From: Bathynomus jamesi
Lineage: Eukaryota > Arthropoda > Malacostraca > Isopoda > Cirolanidae
Assembly: GCA_023014485.1 (NCBI GenBank)
Contig: JAJOZX010006149.1
Span: 62,001 to 126,000 of the forward strand
DNA: 64,000 bases
Direction: 5' to 3'
The notes under the pieces were generated by a model. The model did not search any database, was not told the DNA's origin, and was given only the letters and a program-made list of their open reading frames with translations. Below are positions 1-11,109 of the stretch, in pieces. Position 1 is the stretch's first letter. Each line of letters begins with the position of its first letter. The position numbers and the translations under genes were made by a program.

Positions 1-73
1 TGCCTGCGACGAGAATCACACCCGGGCCGATAAATTCGCAGGCAGCGATGCTAACCACTACATCACTGACGCG
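1..73 (-). repeat. tRNA-derived SINE fragment
   Basis: On the minus strand this reads as a tRNA-like promoter unit. A box A-like stretch (TGTAGTGGTTAGCAT) is followed about 30 bases later by a box B-like stretch (GGTGTGATTCTC). The same family recurs, diverged, on the minus strand at 12374-12480. It is cut by the window edge, so its body and tail are not visible. I infer a SINE rather than a functional tRNA because no acceptor stem forms. Confidence 0.5.
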
Positions 74-481
74 TATATATAGTGAGAAAGTTAATCTATA
101 AAAGAGATTGTTTTTAGCTCCCTCAGCACCCATCCGGTCAAAGTAATTAGATTTGACCGTTTACTAACCAAAAAATGTAAAAATCCTTTGCGAGATTTGA
201 AGAGACAAATAAAATGATAAATAAATCTACGGGAAGTTAAACCCATTGTTAACATCATAATTGGACGCTTGGAAATGGAAGCGATTCCAGTACATTTCGA
301 ACTCCAAAATTCAAGAAGTGAGTCAAGTACTTGAGTTACCACTGATCACCATTTTCTTCTTCCCATAAAGTGATTTAAGCGCTCTTGATGCATTACATTG
401 TGATCACTTCCTGTGGCTGCCAACGAAGTGATTCATATGTATTATTTCATTATTATTTCCACGCATTTGCATAAATGTATG

Positions 482-483
<2 letters not shown>

Positions 484-563
<80 letters not shown>
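484..563. repeat. (TA)n microsatellite
   Basis: About 40 TA units with one interruption near the 3' side. It is one of many long dinucleotide runs in the window. Confidence 0.97.
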
Positions 564-930
564 GTATGATTACTTCAATCATTCATCTCAATCAATAATA
601 ATCAAAAGTCAGGAGATAATCTGCACTTAAAAAAAGAAACAAGTGGTAAATTTCGGTGCATTTAAAACTCTTATGACTTAGTTAAGTGAAAAAGCCGTAA
701 AATTTATCACCTGATTTATTTAAAAAAAAGGATTTCCTTTGTCCATAAGTAATATTTATGTAAAAAGATGTTGTTTTAATATCGATAACCTATACTGTAC
801 ATATAAAATTGCTGTAGAAAAGTAAAAGCTGAAAATTTTCAACATTTTATATATAAAAATACGAATTATTTTTAATTATTATGGATATCTTTTTCGAATA
901 GATCTGATCGAAGTATTTCAGATAGATGTA
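564..930. other. No recognisable feature
   Basis: AT-rich sequence without a credible coding frame, terminal repeats or RNA gene that I can see. Confidence 0.5.
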
Positions 931-1015
931 CTTGATTCTGGCTCTTTCCTTCTTATATATCGGGAGGGGGGCATTTTTGTGGGCGTTCGCCCTCCCTACA
1001 TAAAAAAAAGTTACT
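931..1015 (+). repeat. 3' end of LINE family A (5'-truncated)
   Basis: The stretch CTTGATTCTGGCTCTTTCCT, then a G-rich run, then a short hairpin GGGC-GTTC-GCCC and CCTACATAAAA, matches the 3' untranslated end of the Jockey-like LINE at 60830-61985 and the shorter copies at 10576-10860 and 58675-59175. This is a typical dead-on-arrival, 5'-truncated insertion. Only non-coding sequence remains. Confidence 0.6.
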
Positions 1016-1712
1016 GCTTTTATCTTATCGTCATTTACATGACCATCTCGATAACATTCATCATTTCTTCGTTTCTTTTTCAAGTATTCATGAGGAAGGT
1101 TTTTGAAGTGTTCATGATGTATAGGGGATGTAAGGAAGTCTTGCAGATCCCCATACTTTGGGGTTGACAAGTTCACTCTATTGTCGTAGGTACCTTTTAC
1201 CGTTAGTGGCATCTTGCCGTCTTGACGTTTCCGAAATCAATCTTTTTAGGTTCCTCCAATTTTCAGTTACTTGAATTTCAACCAACTGAATGAATTCCGA
1301 TCGATATCTTTGTCCACTAAAAGTGAGACAACCAACCAGATCTTGAAGCGTTTCCATAGAATTTGCTATCTTTATAATCTTGAATGGTTGTCAAGTTTCT
1401 GCAGTCTTAATGAGTTCAGTCTTAATTGCTAACTTGGCAACTTTGTACAACTTATATGCGTGTCTTATAAAAAACAACAGACGTGTATAACTATGGAATT
1501 GGTTGTGGTTTTTCTAAATCAAATGGAAATGAAAGAACACTTTTATCATTCTTCGAAGCTGCAATGATTTCACATACAGTAACTTTACTATTGCGAATTC
1601 AGCTCTATCAAGATGGTTTTTTTATTCTTAATCTTTTTCTTTTGTTCTTCACCACCCCATCTTTAGATTGAGTGTTTAGTCGGTGACATTTGTGACATGT
1701 ATTCTTATTTGG

Positions 1713-1717
<5 letters not shown>
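1016..1717. other. No recognisable feature
   Basis: Small open frames occur on both strands, but none shows a recognisable domain. Nothing else stands out. Confidence 0.5.

Positions 1718-1806
<89 letters not shown>
1718..1806. repeat. (TA)n(GA)n compound microsatellite
   Basis: About 22 TA units run directly into about 22 GA units. Confidence 0.97.
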
Positions 1807-1809
<3 letters not shown>

Positions 1810-1972
1810 TTTAAACTGTTAGAAGACGTTCATGAATGTTTTATAGTTTACTCTCTCTGTGTTTCCTTGCAAATTTTCAATATAAAGATTGTAAATCCTG
1901 CCAAAAGTTAGCTCTGGATGGAAATATTGCCGTTCACTTTTTGAATAATGTGACTTGTACTTAGAAAACTTT

Positions 1973-1974
<2 letters not shown>

Positions 1975-2006
<32 letters not shown>
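1975..2006. repeat. (GA)n microsatellite
   Basis: Sixteen GA units. Confidence 0.95.
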
Positions 2007-2008
<2 letters not shown>

Positions 2009-2048
2009 TATGTACCATTCAAATAAGGCAAAAATTACTGATATAGTA

Positions 2049-2411
2049 CAGGGTGTCCCGTAAGTCTGGACCCATAGGGATTTATAATATATTTTTTATA
2101 TTATTATTATTATTTTATTATTATTATTTTTATTATTTTTTATTATGATTTTTATTTGTGGGGCCACTTGAAAGCCAAAGTGTACGAGGTCAAACTTCAG
2201 AACATTTTCCACCTTAAAGCACGCATTGTGGAGGCGTGTCAAGAAATTTCTGCGACTGTGATTCAGAAAGTGCTGTCGCAGTGGAGATTGCGTCTTCAAC
2301 TATGTGTGCGACACAACGGAGGACACTTTGAACAGATTATGTAATAAATTTTTGGACTATTTTGTAATTTTATTATTTTTCCCTATGGGTCCAGACTTAC
2401 GGGACACCCTG
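2049..2411 (+). mobile_element. Internally deleted mariner element, TA duplication
   Basis: Perfect inverted repeats of about 32 bp begin CAGGGTGTCCCGTAAGTCTG and are flanked on both sides by TA (2047-2048 and 2412-2413), the mariner target duplication. At 363 bp it is far shorter than a complete mariner (about 1.3 kb). The interior keeps only the C-terminal part of a transposase at 2156-2344 after an ATT-rich stretch. It cannot move by itself. Confidence 0.88.
2156..2344 (+). pseudogene. Mariner transposase, C-terminal remnant
   Basis: The 62-residue frame holds the end of a mariner-type transposase: WGHLKAKVYEV, then a helical stretch, and the usual terminal signature RHNGGHFEQIM before the stop. 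The DNA-binding domain and the first two catalytic aspartates are absent, removed by the internal deletion of the host element. The ATG is incidental. Confidence 0.75.
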
Positions 2412-2413
2412 TA

Positions 2414-3006
2414 GATAAAGCTGTAAAACTTTATAGAAAATACAAAATGATGTGTGAAGATTGTATCATAACATTAAAATGAAATAGAAATATTAGCCTC
2501 AGAAATAATATTCTGGCGATCTGGAGACTGTATTTCATCTTCTTTATCAATCTCATTTTCATTTGCATTTTCCATTCAAAGTTTCCGAGTTTTCGTCAAA
2601 GAAAGAAAATATAAAAATAATAAATATATTTTTCTATTTGCGTAGCAACAAGTTCAGTATCAAAAAAATTTCCTACGTTCTGGCTCATTAATTTCTCAAA
2701 AATTAACACTTGGTTTTTTAAATTAAATCCCAACAGAGTTTTGTTTCTATATACTGGCAGCCTGGGGCCAGCGACCTATCATTTGGTATTGTATCCTCAG
2801 TTTTTTTTTTCATTGTACTGTATATTTTTCAAGAATAAATGTTTACATTCGTTAAAAGATATGTCAATATGTTTTCTAGATGGGTAAAGTCTTATCAAGG
2901 CCATTTAAATGATACCGAAGTGTTTATCCATTGAACAATATTCTGTTGTTTTTCGTACATAGTTAGAGATGGTAAATTTTCTCATATGTCCTTATCTTAA
3001 AAACAG
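2414..3006. other. No recognisable feature
   Basis: AT-rich spacer with no coding frame, terminal repeat or RNA gene that I can support. Confidence 0.5.
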
Positions 3007-3014
3007 GTAAAAAA

Positions 3015-4364
3015 TAGTGGTATACCGATTAATCTGCATCGGTACCAGCAGAATCAGCCATTTTTGAGGCATCGGCATTGGCCAAATTTAGCCGATTCTC
3101 TTACCGATTCTTTGAAATTTTAAAATTTTAATTACATAACAAAATCTATATTAAGAGGAAATTGAACAGACAAAATAAAAACACTATTTATGATGATTTA
3201 TACTTATTTCAAAGTGTAATTGTGTAAAAATATTTTACACTCACGAAAAAGGCAAAGCTTAATAAGTTAAGGTGGCCATAAATTTACATTTCCTTTAACT
3301 AGCTAATCTCTAAATATTATAAACCGTTGTAATCTCCTATTCTATATTAAGTTGTACTTTATAATTTATATATTAAACCATCGGATCTTTTCCAAATGGA
3401 CAACCCTACGGGATTTAGCTGAAAATTTGTATATTAACAAATTTTTATATTTTAATAACGAAAATTACATTAATTTCCTGGAGAAATATGCGCAACATAC
3501 GAAAAAAATTGTCAACTGTACGCCCTTGACAATTGGCTAGGTTAAGTCATGATATTTTCGTTAGTTTTAACGAAAATATCACTACTTAACCTAACCAATC
3601 GTCAAGGGCGCACAGTTAACCTAACCGGCCATTCAATTGACCTAACCGGGCATTCAATTAACCGGGAGCCACACAGCAACCTCGTATCCGGGCGTCATGA
3701 GCGGTATAAACTAGATAACGGTCATGTGCCATGCAAACTAGTGCGCCTATAAATGTAATTTTTTTTGTATGTTGCGCATATTTCTCCAGGAAAATAATGT
3801 CATTTTCGTTATTAGAATATAAAATTTTATTAGTATACAAATTTTCAGCTAAATCCCGTGGGGTCGTCCATTTGGAAAAGATCCAAACCATCTTATTATG
3901 TTGACTTTAGTTTAAGTATTTTTATAATTTTATAAACCCAAATTTTCTATCCATTTTTTTATTCGAATTGGCCACTGAGGCCTTGAAATTTTAATGAAAA
4001 ATTTTGTTGTTGTTGACATTGTTGAAGAAAGAAAATACCTTCAACATAAGGAAAAACAATTACTTTAAATATTGGTATTCAATTTATGAAACTAAAATAA
4101 AATTATTTTATCATTTTACTGAGTAATAAAACTTTTTAACATCATTTTAGCTACGGTATATGAGTAACAAATTTTGGTGCCATGTATTGTGGAGTGAGCT
4201 AAGGAAAAGCATTTAAAAAATTTGAAATGTAAAATTATGAAAATTGAAAGTTTTCACACTAGATTAGTAAAATTTATGAAGGGAATTGATTTTTTTTTTA
4301 AATATAAGCAAAGAATCGGTATCGGCATTGGCATCGGCTAAATTTTGGAATCGGTACGTCACTA
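3015..4364. mobile_element. hAT-type element with 8-bp duplication GTAAAAAA
   Basis: The imperfect inverted termini TAGTGGTATACCGATT (left) and TAGTGACGTACCGATT (right end, minus strand) are followed inside by GGCATTGGC/ATCGGC-rich sequence. An exact 8-bp direct repeat, GTAAAAAA, flanks the element (3007-3014 and 4365-4372), as expected for the hAT superfamily. I find no transposase frame, so it is non-autonomous or fully decayed. A separate 502-bp MITE is inserted at 3383-3884, so the original length was about 840 bp. Confidence 0.8.
3383..3884. mobile_element. Long-TIR foldback MITE, 8-bp duplication AAACCATC
   Basis: The left end GGATCTTTTCCAAATGGAC and the right end are inverted copies over more than 110 bp. 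An exact duplication AAACCATC flanks the element (3375-3382 and 3885-3892). The centre holds a second inverted repeat (about 3515-3610) containing CTTAACCTAACC motifs, so the single strand could fold almost end to end. The 8-bp duplication would fit hAT, P or Merlin; the termini do not decide. It is nested in the hAT at 3015-4364 and is therefore younger. Confidence 0.88.
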
Positions 4365-4390
4365 GTAAAAAACATAACTAACATGCGTGT

Positions 4391-4509
4391 TTATCTATCT
4401 GCCTATCTATCTGTCTATCTATCTATCTAAACTACATATATACACACACATGTATATCATCGCACGGAACACCTGTAAGGTTGAAAAGTATGTTTATAGC
4501 CTACAATTG

Positions 4510-4547
<38 letters not shown>
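4391..4547. repeat. CTAT and TA microsatellites
   Basis: An impure CTAT run occupies 4391-4430 and a pure TA run 4512-4547, separated by about 80 bases of mixed sequence. Confidence 0.9.
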
Positions 4548-4549
<2 letters not shown>

Positions 4550-5230
4550 TTGCACGGAAGAAGAGCCAAGGGCGAATGTCCGCAAAGACACCCCCACCCC
4601 ACTTTAGAGGAAGAAGAGTCAAAATCAAAGTCCAAGGGTTTTGAGATGCCTGGCCACTCTGCGTTTGAAAGACGGGAGGTTATTGACAAGGGGAAAGATG
4701 GATTGAGGAAGATTGTTCCAGAGTTCACCGGTTGAATAGATAAAAGATTGAAAAAACAGATTAACCCTTACCTTAAAGAGTTGGACAGAAAAGGAATGAA
4801 AATGTGTCGAAAATCTGGTACTGCGTGCTCTCCTTAAAGGAGTAAGCATGTAGTTAGAGAGTTCAGAAGAGCAGTATCCGTTATAACAGCGATAACAAAG
4901 AGAGAGTGAGGCAACATTTCAATGAAGAGAAAAAATTTCAAGACAGTTAGTAAGAGGCGGGGAAATGATGAGACGAAAAGCCTTTGATTCCATCCGGTCA
5001 AGTAGAGCATTCATTTCACTTATCTTGACTCTCCTGGGCACACACCGCTCGTTTAAACTTATAAATATATTCTTGAAATTATCCCACATGCTAAAAAAAC
5101 TATCTACCGCTAACATTTCAACCCAATTTATTAAAGTTAATGAAGCACTAAAGTCATTGAAATTTGCTCTCCGAAAATCAACTACCATGAAGTTATTTAA
5201 TGAGGTACCATGAAGTTGGAGGTGCTCCAT
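4548..5230 (-). pseudogene. LINE family A (Jockey-like), internally deleted copy
   Basis: The minus strand carries two LINE pieces fused by a deletion. The upstream part (about 5230-5010) encodes the spacer between endonuclease and reverse transcriptase, ending NERCVPRRVKISEMN. The next residues, DRMESKAFRL, already belong to the C-terminal part after the reverse transcriptase. The downstream part (4849-4625) encodes RRARSTRF...ELWNNLPQSIF...RHLKTLGL, matching the same region of the copy at 60830-61985. The whole reverse transcriptase is missing. The 3' untranslated end with its GGAC-ATTC-GCCC hairpin lies at about 4565-4600. No function is expected. Confidence 0.75.
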
Positions 5231-5588
5231 CCTGCTGAAGACTAAAGACTTAGCTTTCCTTAAAGCCTATAACCAAGTAAGGCTTTCTATGGTTTAACTA
5301 GGCTGTAGTCTATTGGTAGCGGTATCGTCTTTTTCTAATTTCTACGACATTAAGAAACGTTATTGCTTTTACTATGAAATGGTGAAAAACCGGTTTTAAT
5401 ATCCAATATTTATTAGTTATTAAGTAATGAAAGATTAGAAATGTATACGTATATGTATATATGTAGGTATATCGTATAAGCGGAATAAAAACCTTAATTC
5501 GTTACCTTTCTGTAGAAGAAACCTCAATAATAAAATATCCATCCATTATAAAATAATGGGCAAATAAAAGTAGGGGCATTTTTTGGGG

Positions 5589-5590
<2 letters not shown>
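5231..5590. other. No recognisable feature
   Basis: AT-rich sequence between a dead LINE and a microsatellite. I see no coding frame or terminal repeat. Confidence 0.5.

Positions 5591-5668
<78 letters not shown>
5591..5668. repeat. (CT)n(AT)n compound microsatellite
   Basis: About 25 CT units pass directly into 14 AT units and run up to the first tRNA-like unit. Confidence 0.97.
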
Positions 5669-5670
<2 letters not shown>

Positions 5671-6294
5671 GACCGGCAATCGGAAGATCCCGGGTTCGAT
5701 TCCCGGGTGGTTACCTCATTTTTTCATTTGTTCGTTCTCCCTCCTCATCTTGCGCGGAATGTCTCCTATACAAGCGTCGTTCTTTACGTTAATTATACTG
5801 CGTGTTCTTTGCAGTTGAAATGTATATATAGGTGCGGCATGCGGGAGGTGCCCCCCTCGGGGCATTGGTTTCTGCGCGTATGTAGCAGAATTACGACTTC
5901 TGATCGGGTGAGGACCATGATGTAGTGGTTATCATATCTGACCGGCAATCGGAAGATCCCGGGTTCGATTCCCGGGTGGTTACCTCATTTTTTCATTTGT
6001 TCGTTCTCCCTCCTCATCTTGCGCGGAATGTCTCCTATACAAGCGTCGTTCTTTACGTTAATTATACTGCGTGTTCTTTGCAGTTGAAATGTATATATAG
6101 GTGCGGCATGCGGGAGGTGCCCCCCCTCGGGGCATTGGTTTCTGCGCGTATGTAGGAGAATTACGACTTCTGATCGGGTGAGGACCATGGTGTAGTGGTT
6201 ATCATATCTGACCGGCAATCGGAAGATCCCGGGTTCGATTCCCGGGTGGTTACCTCATTTTTTCATTTGTTCGTTCTCCCTCCTCATCTTGCGC
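5669..6294 (+). repeat. Tandem array of tRNA-like units, period about 269 bp
   Basis: Three nearly identical units follow one another; the first lacks its 5' part. Each full unit (5911-5983, 6181-6253) starts GGACCATG, has a box A-like GTGTAGTGGTTATCA, an anticodon-like arm TCTGA-CCGGCAA-TCGGA and a perfect T arm CCGGG-TTCGATT-CCCGG. The acceptor stem pairs poorly, and the anticodon loop has C where U33 should be (apparent anticodon GGC). A constant spacer of about 195 bp follows each. I therefore call it a tRNA-derived repeat rather than working tRNA genes. The third spacer is interrupted by the hAT at 6295-7135 and resumes at 7144. Confidence 0.8.
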
Positions 6295-7135
6295 CAGGGC
6301 CGGATTAACCATTAAGCAAAATAAGCCCGTGCTTAGGGCATCAAGGGAAGGGGGGCACCACAGAAATTTTCCATTGTCGGATTTACCATGGATTTATTAT
6401 ATTATTATAATCGCGGCTTATAGCCTATAAGCTGTTGAAAACTGAATTATATATATTCATATATAGTATTTATTTTTTTTCATTGTTTGAATTTGTAGTG
6501 AACAACAACCCTTTTGAGAGAATAAATATATTTCGTTGTAATCACACACTTTACGCTTTGCGTTATTATTTTGTTTATATCAAATCTTTGAGCGCCATAT
6601 TAAAAATACATATAGATTAAATATTTTCGTGTGCTATAGTAAATGTAAAAACAAGATTCAGTCATGCTGAACTTTATAAAATAATTGTAGAAGACAATAT
6701 TGAGTGTGCCTTCCCAAATGTAGAAATTGCCTTTCGTATATTTTTAACATTAATGGTCACAAATTGCTCAGCTGAGCGTTCATTTTCTCAGTTGAAGTAT
6801 ATTAAAAATACCAACAGAACAACTATGCAACAAGGCAGGCTGGATGCCTTATCTCTACTAAGTATAGAAGCAGATGTGTTACGTAAGATTAGTTTTGAGG
6901 ATCTGATCAAAGACTTTGCAATTAAAAAAAGTAGGAGAAAACTTTTCAAATATAAATGAAGTGGAAGTATACAAAAATAAACATTATTTTCCATCTTACT
7001 GTAAGTTTTGTTTCATTTCAAAAAATAAAAATTTTATTTTATGGTTTATTTTTGTTTATATTTTGAATTACATATATATGGGGCACCAAAATTTTTTAAG
7101 TGCTTAGGGCCTCTAAAGGTCTTAATCCGGCCCTG
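6295..7135 (+). mobile_element. hAT element, internally deleted, duplication TCTTGCGC
   Basis: The inverted termini CAGGGCCGGATTAA are perfect over 14 bp, and inner similarity (GTGCTTAGGGC) extends them. The target duplication TCTTGCGC is exact (6287-6294 and 7136-7143). At 841 bp it is shorter than an autonomous hAT and keeps only the end of the transposase. It lies in the spacer of the third tRNA-like unit; removing it restores the unit sequence seen in the first two. Confidence 0.95.
6753..6959 (+). pseudogene. hAT transposase, C-terminal dimerisation domain
   Basis: The 68-residue frame matches the hAT C-terminal dimerisation region: SAERSFSQLKYIKN, then RTTMQQGRLDALSLLSIE, then a basic tail. 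The BED zinc finger and most of the catalytic domain are missing through internal deletion. The reading frame may extend upstream without an ATG in the region before 6753. Confidence 0.85.
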
Positions 7136-7143
7136 TCTTGCGC

Positions 7144-7226
7144 GGAATGTCTCCTATACAAGCGTCGTTCTTTACGTTAATTATACTGCGTTGTGTATTC
7201 TTTGCAGTTGAAATGTGTATATATAA
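7144..7226 (+). repeat. Continuation of tRNA-like unit spacer
   Basis: GGAATGTCTCCTATACAAGC and the following bases match the spacers at about 5757 and 6027. This is the part of the third unit displaced by the hAT insertion. Confidence 0.85.
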
Positions 7227-7230
7227 AATA

Positions 7231-7622
7231 TCAATTGCCTAACTGCTCTGTTATGATGTCAAGAATGAAAGCAATGGCATTATTATTATTAATGTCTTCT
7301 AAATTATAACATTTCAAGCTCAAATTTGCAATAACAAGATATTAATCAATATAATAGGCCTGTATCATATAGCTGTTCCTTGAACTGGGCAAAATCTACG
7401 CATAAGATTAATTTAAGCTACATCGATCAATTGCCTAACTGCTCTGTTATGATGTCAAGAATGAAAGCAATGGCATTATTATTATTAATGTCTTCTAAAT
7501 TATAACATTTCAAGCTCAAATTTGCAATAACAAGATATTAATCAATATAATAGGCCTGTATCATATAGCTGTTCCTTGAACTGGGCAAAATCTACGCATA
7601 AGATTAATTTAAGCTACATCGA
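7231..7622. repeat. Perfect 2 x 196-bp tandem duplication
   Basis: The segment 7231-7426 is repeated at 7427-7622 with no difference that I can find. It contains no coding frame. Identity implies a recent duplication or an assembly duplication. Confidence 0.93.
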
Positions 7623-8390
7623 TCCACTGCACTGCACTGTACCTGGAACTGTCCTAGTTTTAATTCACTTCGCGTGTGGCTTTCTTTAAGTGAAGCCTTT
7701 TTGGAAGCTCAAAAAAATAGAATATATTATTTAAAGCGCTTGACTCCATACACCTTCGGTATATTGCATAATATTGGTACATAAAATTGTTTCAATGTCA
7801 TTTGAGGCAGCGCGCTTGCCTTAGGCTTGGGTTTTGAGATGGCGTTAAAATGACTCAAACACATTGTAATTACCTCGCAGGCTCGCATTCGGCGCGCAGA
7901 GTGGGGATGATTCAAGGACTTGAATCACTTTCTGGCAAAAAGGCAAACATTGAAAAAAAAAAATACAGTTGAATAACTTTTATTTCAAAGCGTCCAATTA
8001 AAATTCGAAGAATTATTTATGGTTCAATTATTTTTTCATGGATGGATGTCAAATTTATGGACATTAATCTTGTTATGGACGTCATTATTATACGTAATGT
8101 CAACGGCAGAACCAATAGGAAAGTCAGGTTTTGCATTGCGAAAGTTGCTTTTGTGATTTGAAGCAAAAGGATTGTTGTTATAATTACAAAAATAAAATAA
8201 TAAATCATGCACAGTATCAAATAAAGTCCGGTGCTAGTGTCTCCGAACAAATGATACATTGAGAAAACGAACGGACATAACGGATAAGAACATTTTCGTT
8301 CAAAAGACGCTTTACAAATGAATAGTAATATAACAGTATTCTTTACAGCAGATAAAGAGCGAATACATTTTACATTTTTCAGTTCCAAGA
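7623..8390. other. No recognisable feature
   Basis: A hydrophobic 123-codon frame on the minus strand (8017-8388) has no family resemblance that I can name and overlaps repeats, so I do not call it a gene. Confidence 0.5.
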
Positions 8391-8431
<41 letters not shown>

Positions 8432-8478
8432 GAAGAAGAAGAAGAAGAAGAAGAAGAACAAGAAGAACAAGAAGAAGA
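8391..8478. repeat. (AAT)n(AAG)n microsatellite
   Basis: About 14 AAT units are followed by about 9 AAG units and an impure tail. Confidence 0.95.
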
Positions 8479-8969
8479 AAATAAATAATAATTTCATTCT
8501 TTGAATTTTTTTTTTTTAGAATTTTTGGGGAACAGAAATCAGTATAGCGGACCTTCTTTCAGAACTGCACAAATTATTCTCTTCACTGAACTCTTAATGA
8601 AGGTTGCAAGATTTTATAGAATATTGAACGAACATATCTTCCATTATTCTCGTAGTTTGACCTTGGCATTATTGCACTATATACTGACATCGATAATAAT
8701 AATTAGTGGTGAAATGTAATGCCCTAAAAGCATTAATTAACACCTACACATAGCTGCACCTTAATTAGATGACTATTACAGTCATAGAAAGAGAATCCTT
8801 TGAGTAGAATGAAGATAAAAATAGTGGAGAAAATTCTGAATTCTAGTCCCTGAATCCGACGTCAAAAGGAGGGTGACAATGGAAAGCCTCTTAACCTATT
8901 GACTGACGTGTACGGAAGGCTCACTCAACAAGAAGATATAAAACACTTCGGTTGTTTGAATGTTCGCAG

Positions 8970-8970
<1 letters not shown>
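8479..8970. other. No recognisable feature
   Basis: I see no coding frame, terminal repeats or RNA genes here. Confidence 0.5.

Positions 8971-9016
<46 letters not shown>
8971..9016. repeat. (GT)n microsatellite
   Basis: About 22 GT units. Confidence 0.96.
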
Positions 9017-9017
<1 letters not shown>

Positions 9018-9211
9018 CTCCTCTATGTTTGTTTTATGTTGTTTTTCATCTAAATGACGTCATTTAACAATAAGGAAAAAATATTTTTTAAATTTTTTGT
9101 CAGTCCTTTTATGTTTTTGCTTTTATCTCGTCATATTATAACGTTTTACTCTACTTTTTGGACTAAAGTCTATCCATCATATAAAACTCCACCCATTTTG
9201 TGATTTTGTTA

Positions 9212-9212
9212 A

Positions 9213-9252
<40 letters not shown>

Positions 9253-9268
9253 TATTATTATTATTATA
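9212..9268. repeat. (ATT)n microsatellite
   Basis: About 19 ATT units with one break. Confidence 0.95.
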
Positions 9269-9303
9269 AGCAGTAGTAGTAGTATTGTAGCAATATTGTA
9301 GCA

Positions 9304-9558
9304 CGATTCCGATGTGGACATCACCCCAACTTACGGACATATAAACACAGACTAGACAACTCCATAGACGACACCTGCCACCTGTGCCAAGACACACCAC
9401 AAACAATTGAACACATTATGACGGACTGTACCACTCTAGCACAACAACGAACACAACACAACATCACGAGTGCGCTGAACCTCTGGTCCACTCCGGAGAG
9501 GGCGATCGGTTACCTGCGTGCCGCCGGCTTGCTCGATCAGGGTGGGCTGATCGGCTAA
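9304..9558 (+). pseudogene. LINE C-terminus with zinc knuckle
   Basis: An 84-codon frame without an ATG ends at a TAA. It starts FRCGHHPNLRTYKHRL, then holds a zinc-knuckle-like block CHLCQDTPQTIEHIMTDC (C-x2-C...H-x4-C), and ends YLRAAGLLDQGGLIG. This layout is found after the reverse transcriptase in I/R1/Jockey-type LINEs. An (AAC)n tail follows immediately (9559-9579), as expected for a 3'-anchored, 5'-truncated insertion. The rest of the element is absent. Confidence 0.65.
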
Positions 9559-9579
9559 ACAACAACAACAACAACAACG

Positions 9580-10285
9580 TATATTAGCCTGATATTAATT
9601 TTCTAAAACAGTTTTAATACAGTAAATGCAGAGTTTTGAGTGAGAGAGGCGAAATTTATCTATTTTAAACGTGTGAAAATTGGATACAGGTAAGAAACAC
9701 TAAATAGGGAATGAATTCCATGAATTTGAGATGCTGAAACAGAAAGAAAACTCGTATTCGACTCTCGAGTATTGGATGCTTTTCGGCGAAAGAAGATGGA
9801 AATTCGGTAAACTAACCTTGCGCTTACGTCAGTTAGGTCAGTACTTATTATTTGAACACTTAAATTTGGAAGTAGGTCCGGTTCACTTGTGGCAGAATAA
9901 AAAACCAAAAAAAAAAACCGGTTCTTCATAATTTTAATGTCTTTCTTTTAGGTGACGTTCGGGTAATTTGGGTGAAATGTCCTCATGGCCTTATATCCGT
10001 CTCGTAAATGGAATCTATCTGAAAATCAACTTTGCTTTTGCACACCTCGGCTGGTTTGAGAGAGAGAGGAGAGAGAGAGAGAGAGAGAGAGAGTCTGTTA
10101 AGGAGACCGCAAACTAATTATTTTCGAAAATAATTTCCAATGGATAACTCAAAACTCATTCTGACCGGCGAAAGGTTAACTTTGGCAAAAAGTTCATTTT
10201 AGTTTCTTCACAGCTGAACTGGATTTAGGACGAGATCGAACAATCTCGTTTCACCTTCACATAACCATGATCCTCTTCAAACCCA

Positions 10286-10320
<35 letters not shown>

Positions 10321-10575
10321 GTGAACTTTATTAATTCAGCAAAGATAAAAATAAAGGCTAGGAAACCGTTTACATACGTCAGTTTCTTACCTAAATTGCT
10401 ACGGACATAGCGTAACATTCTAGTAGAGACGTTGGCACATTCTTTGCAATGCTCAAATTTTTTGTATTATGACGTGAAATTTGCGGTTAAGAAGACACAG
10501 CCGCGCACATTAAGGAACTAAAATTAAATATTGTAAGGGAATATGCCACCGTTTCTACTAGTAAGTTGCTAGTAT
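9580..10575. other. No gene; GA microsatellites
   Basis: The stretch contains GA runs at 10059-10093 and 10289-10315. Frames at 9660-9931 have no recognisable domain. Confidence 0.5.
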
Positions 10576-10860
10576 GTATCTTTTTCCGTGTCTCATCTAC
10601 CCTGTGAGCAGTCCAGCATACTCTCAAACACACATTTCTCCCTCCTTCCTTCACTACACATACATGCATCTTACACATTACACAAACTTGCATCTTACAC
10701 ATTACACAAACTTGCATCTTACACATTACACAAACTTTTCAAAATTTCTTAAAAAAAGTAAAAAAAAGTCTTGGAAACCTTGATTTCGTTTTTCTCCTTC
10801 TATGGAGAGAGTATTTTTAAGGGCACTCGCCCTTGGCCCCTCCTTCTTACGTAAAATATA
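10576..10860 (+). repeat. 3' end of LINE family A with 24-bp tandem repeat
   Basis: The sequence TTTTTCCGTGTCTCATCTAC to the hairpin AAGGGC-ACTC-GCCCTT and TACGTAAAAT matches 58675-59175. Inside it, a 24-bp unit with core CATCTTACACATTACACAAAC occurs three times (about 10667-10737); the 58.7-kb copy has it once. No protein is encoded. Confidence 0.65.
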
Positions 10861-11109
10861 TACAGTACTGGAAATAAATATGAAAACAGAAGGAAATGTA
10901 GAGATACAATACAAATTACATAAGATAATATAACATATTCTGTCGATAAATATTATATTACGTAACATAATGTATGATACTGATGTCGTTCAGTGTGATT
11001 GGTCGTCTAGCCGCTATTCAGAAGTTGCGACAGTTGCACAGAGTCTATGTACGTATAGGCAGTGATACATTATATTGTTGTAAATGTGTGGTGAACACTA
11101 TAGCTCCTG

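Noticed and set aside
413..598. Open frame over the TA microsatellite
   Set aside because: It consists of a run of Tyr-Ile from (TA)n and carries no protein signal. The same applies to the frames at 4387, 4481, 12054, 12661, 33421 and 34907.
5911..6253. Functional tRNA-Ala(GGC) genes
   Set aside because: The T arm and box B are good, but position 33 is C, the acceptor stem pairs poorly and GGC is not a usual eukaryotic alanine anticodon.
8017..8388. 123-codon hydrophobic frame on the minus strand
   Set aside because: AT-rich DNA easily yields such Ile/Leu/Phe-rich frames. There is no family resemblance, splice context or homologous copy in the window.
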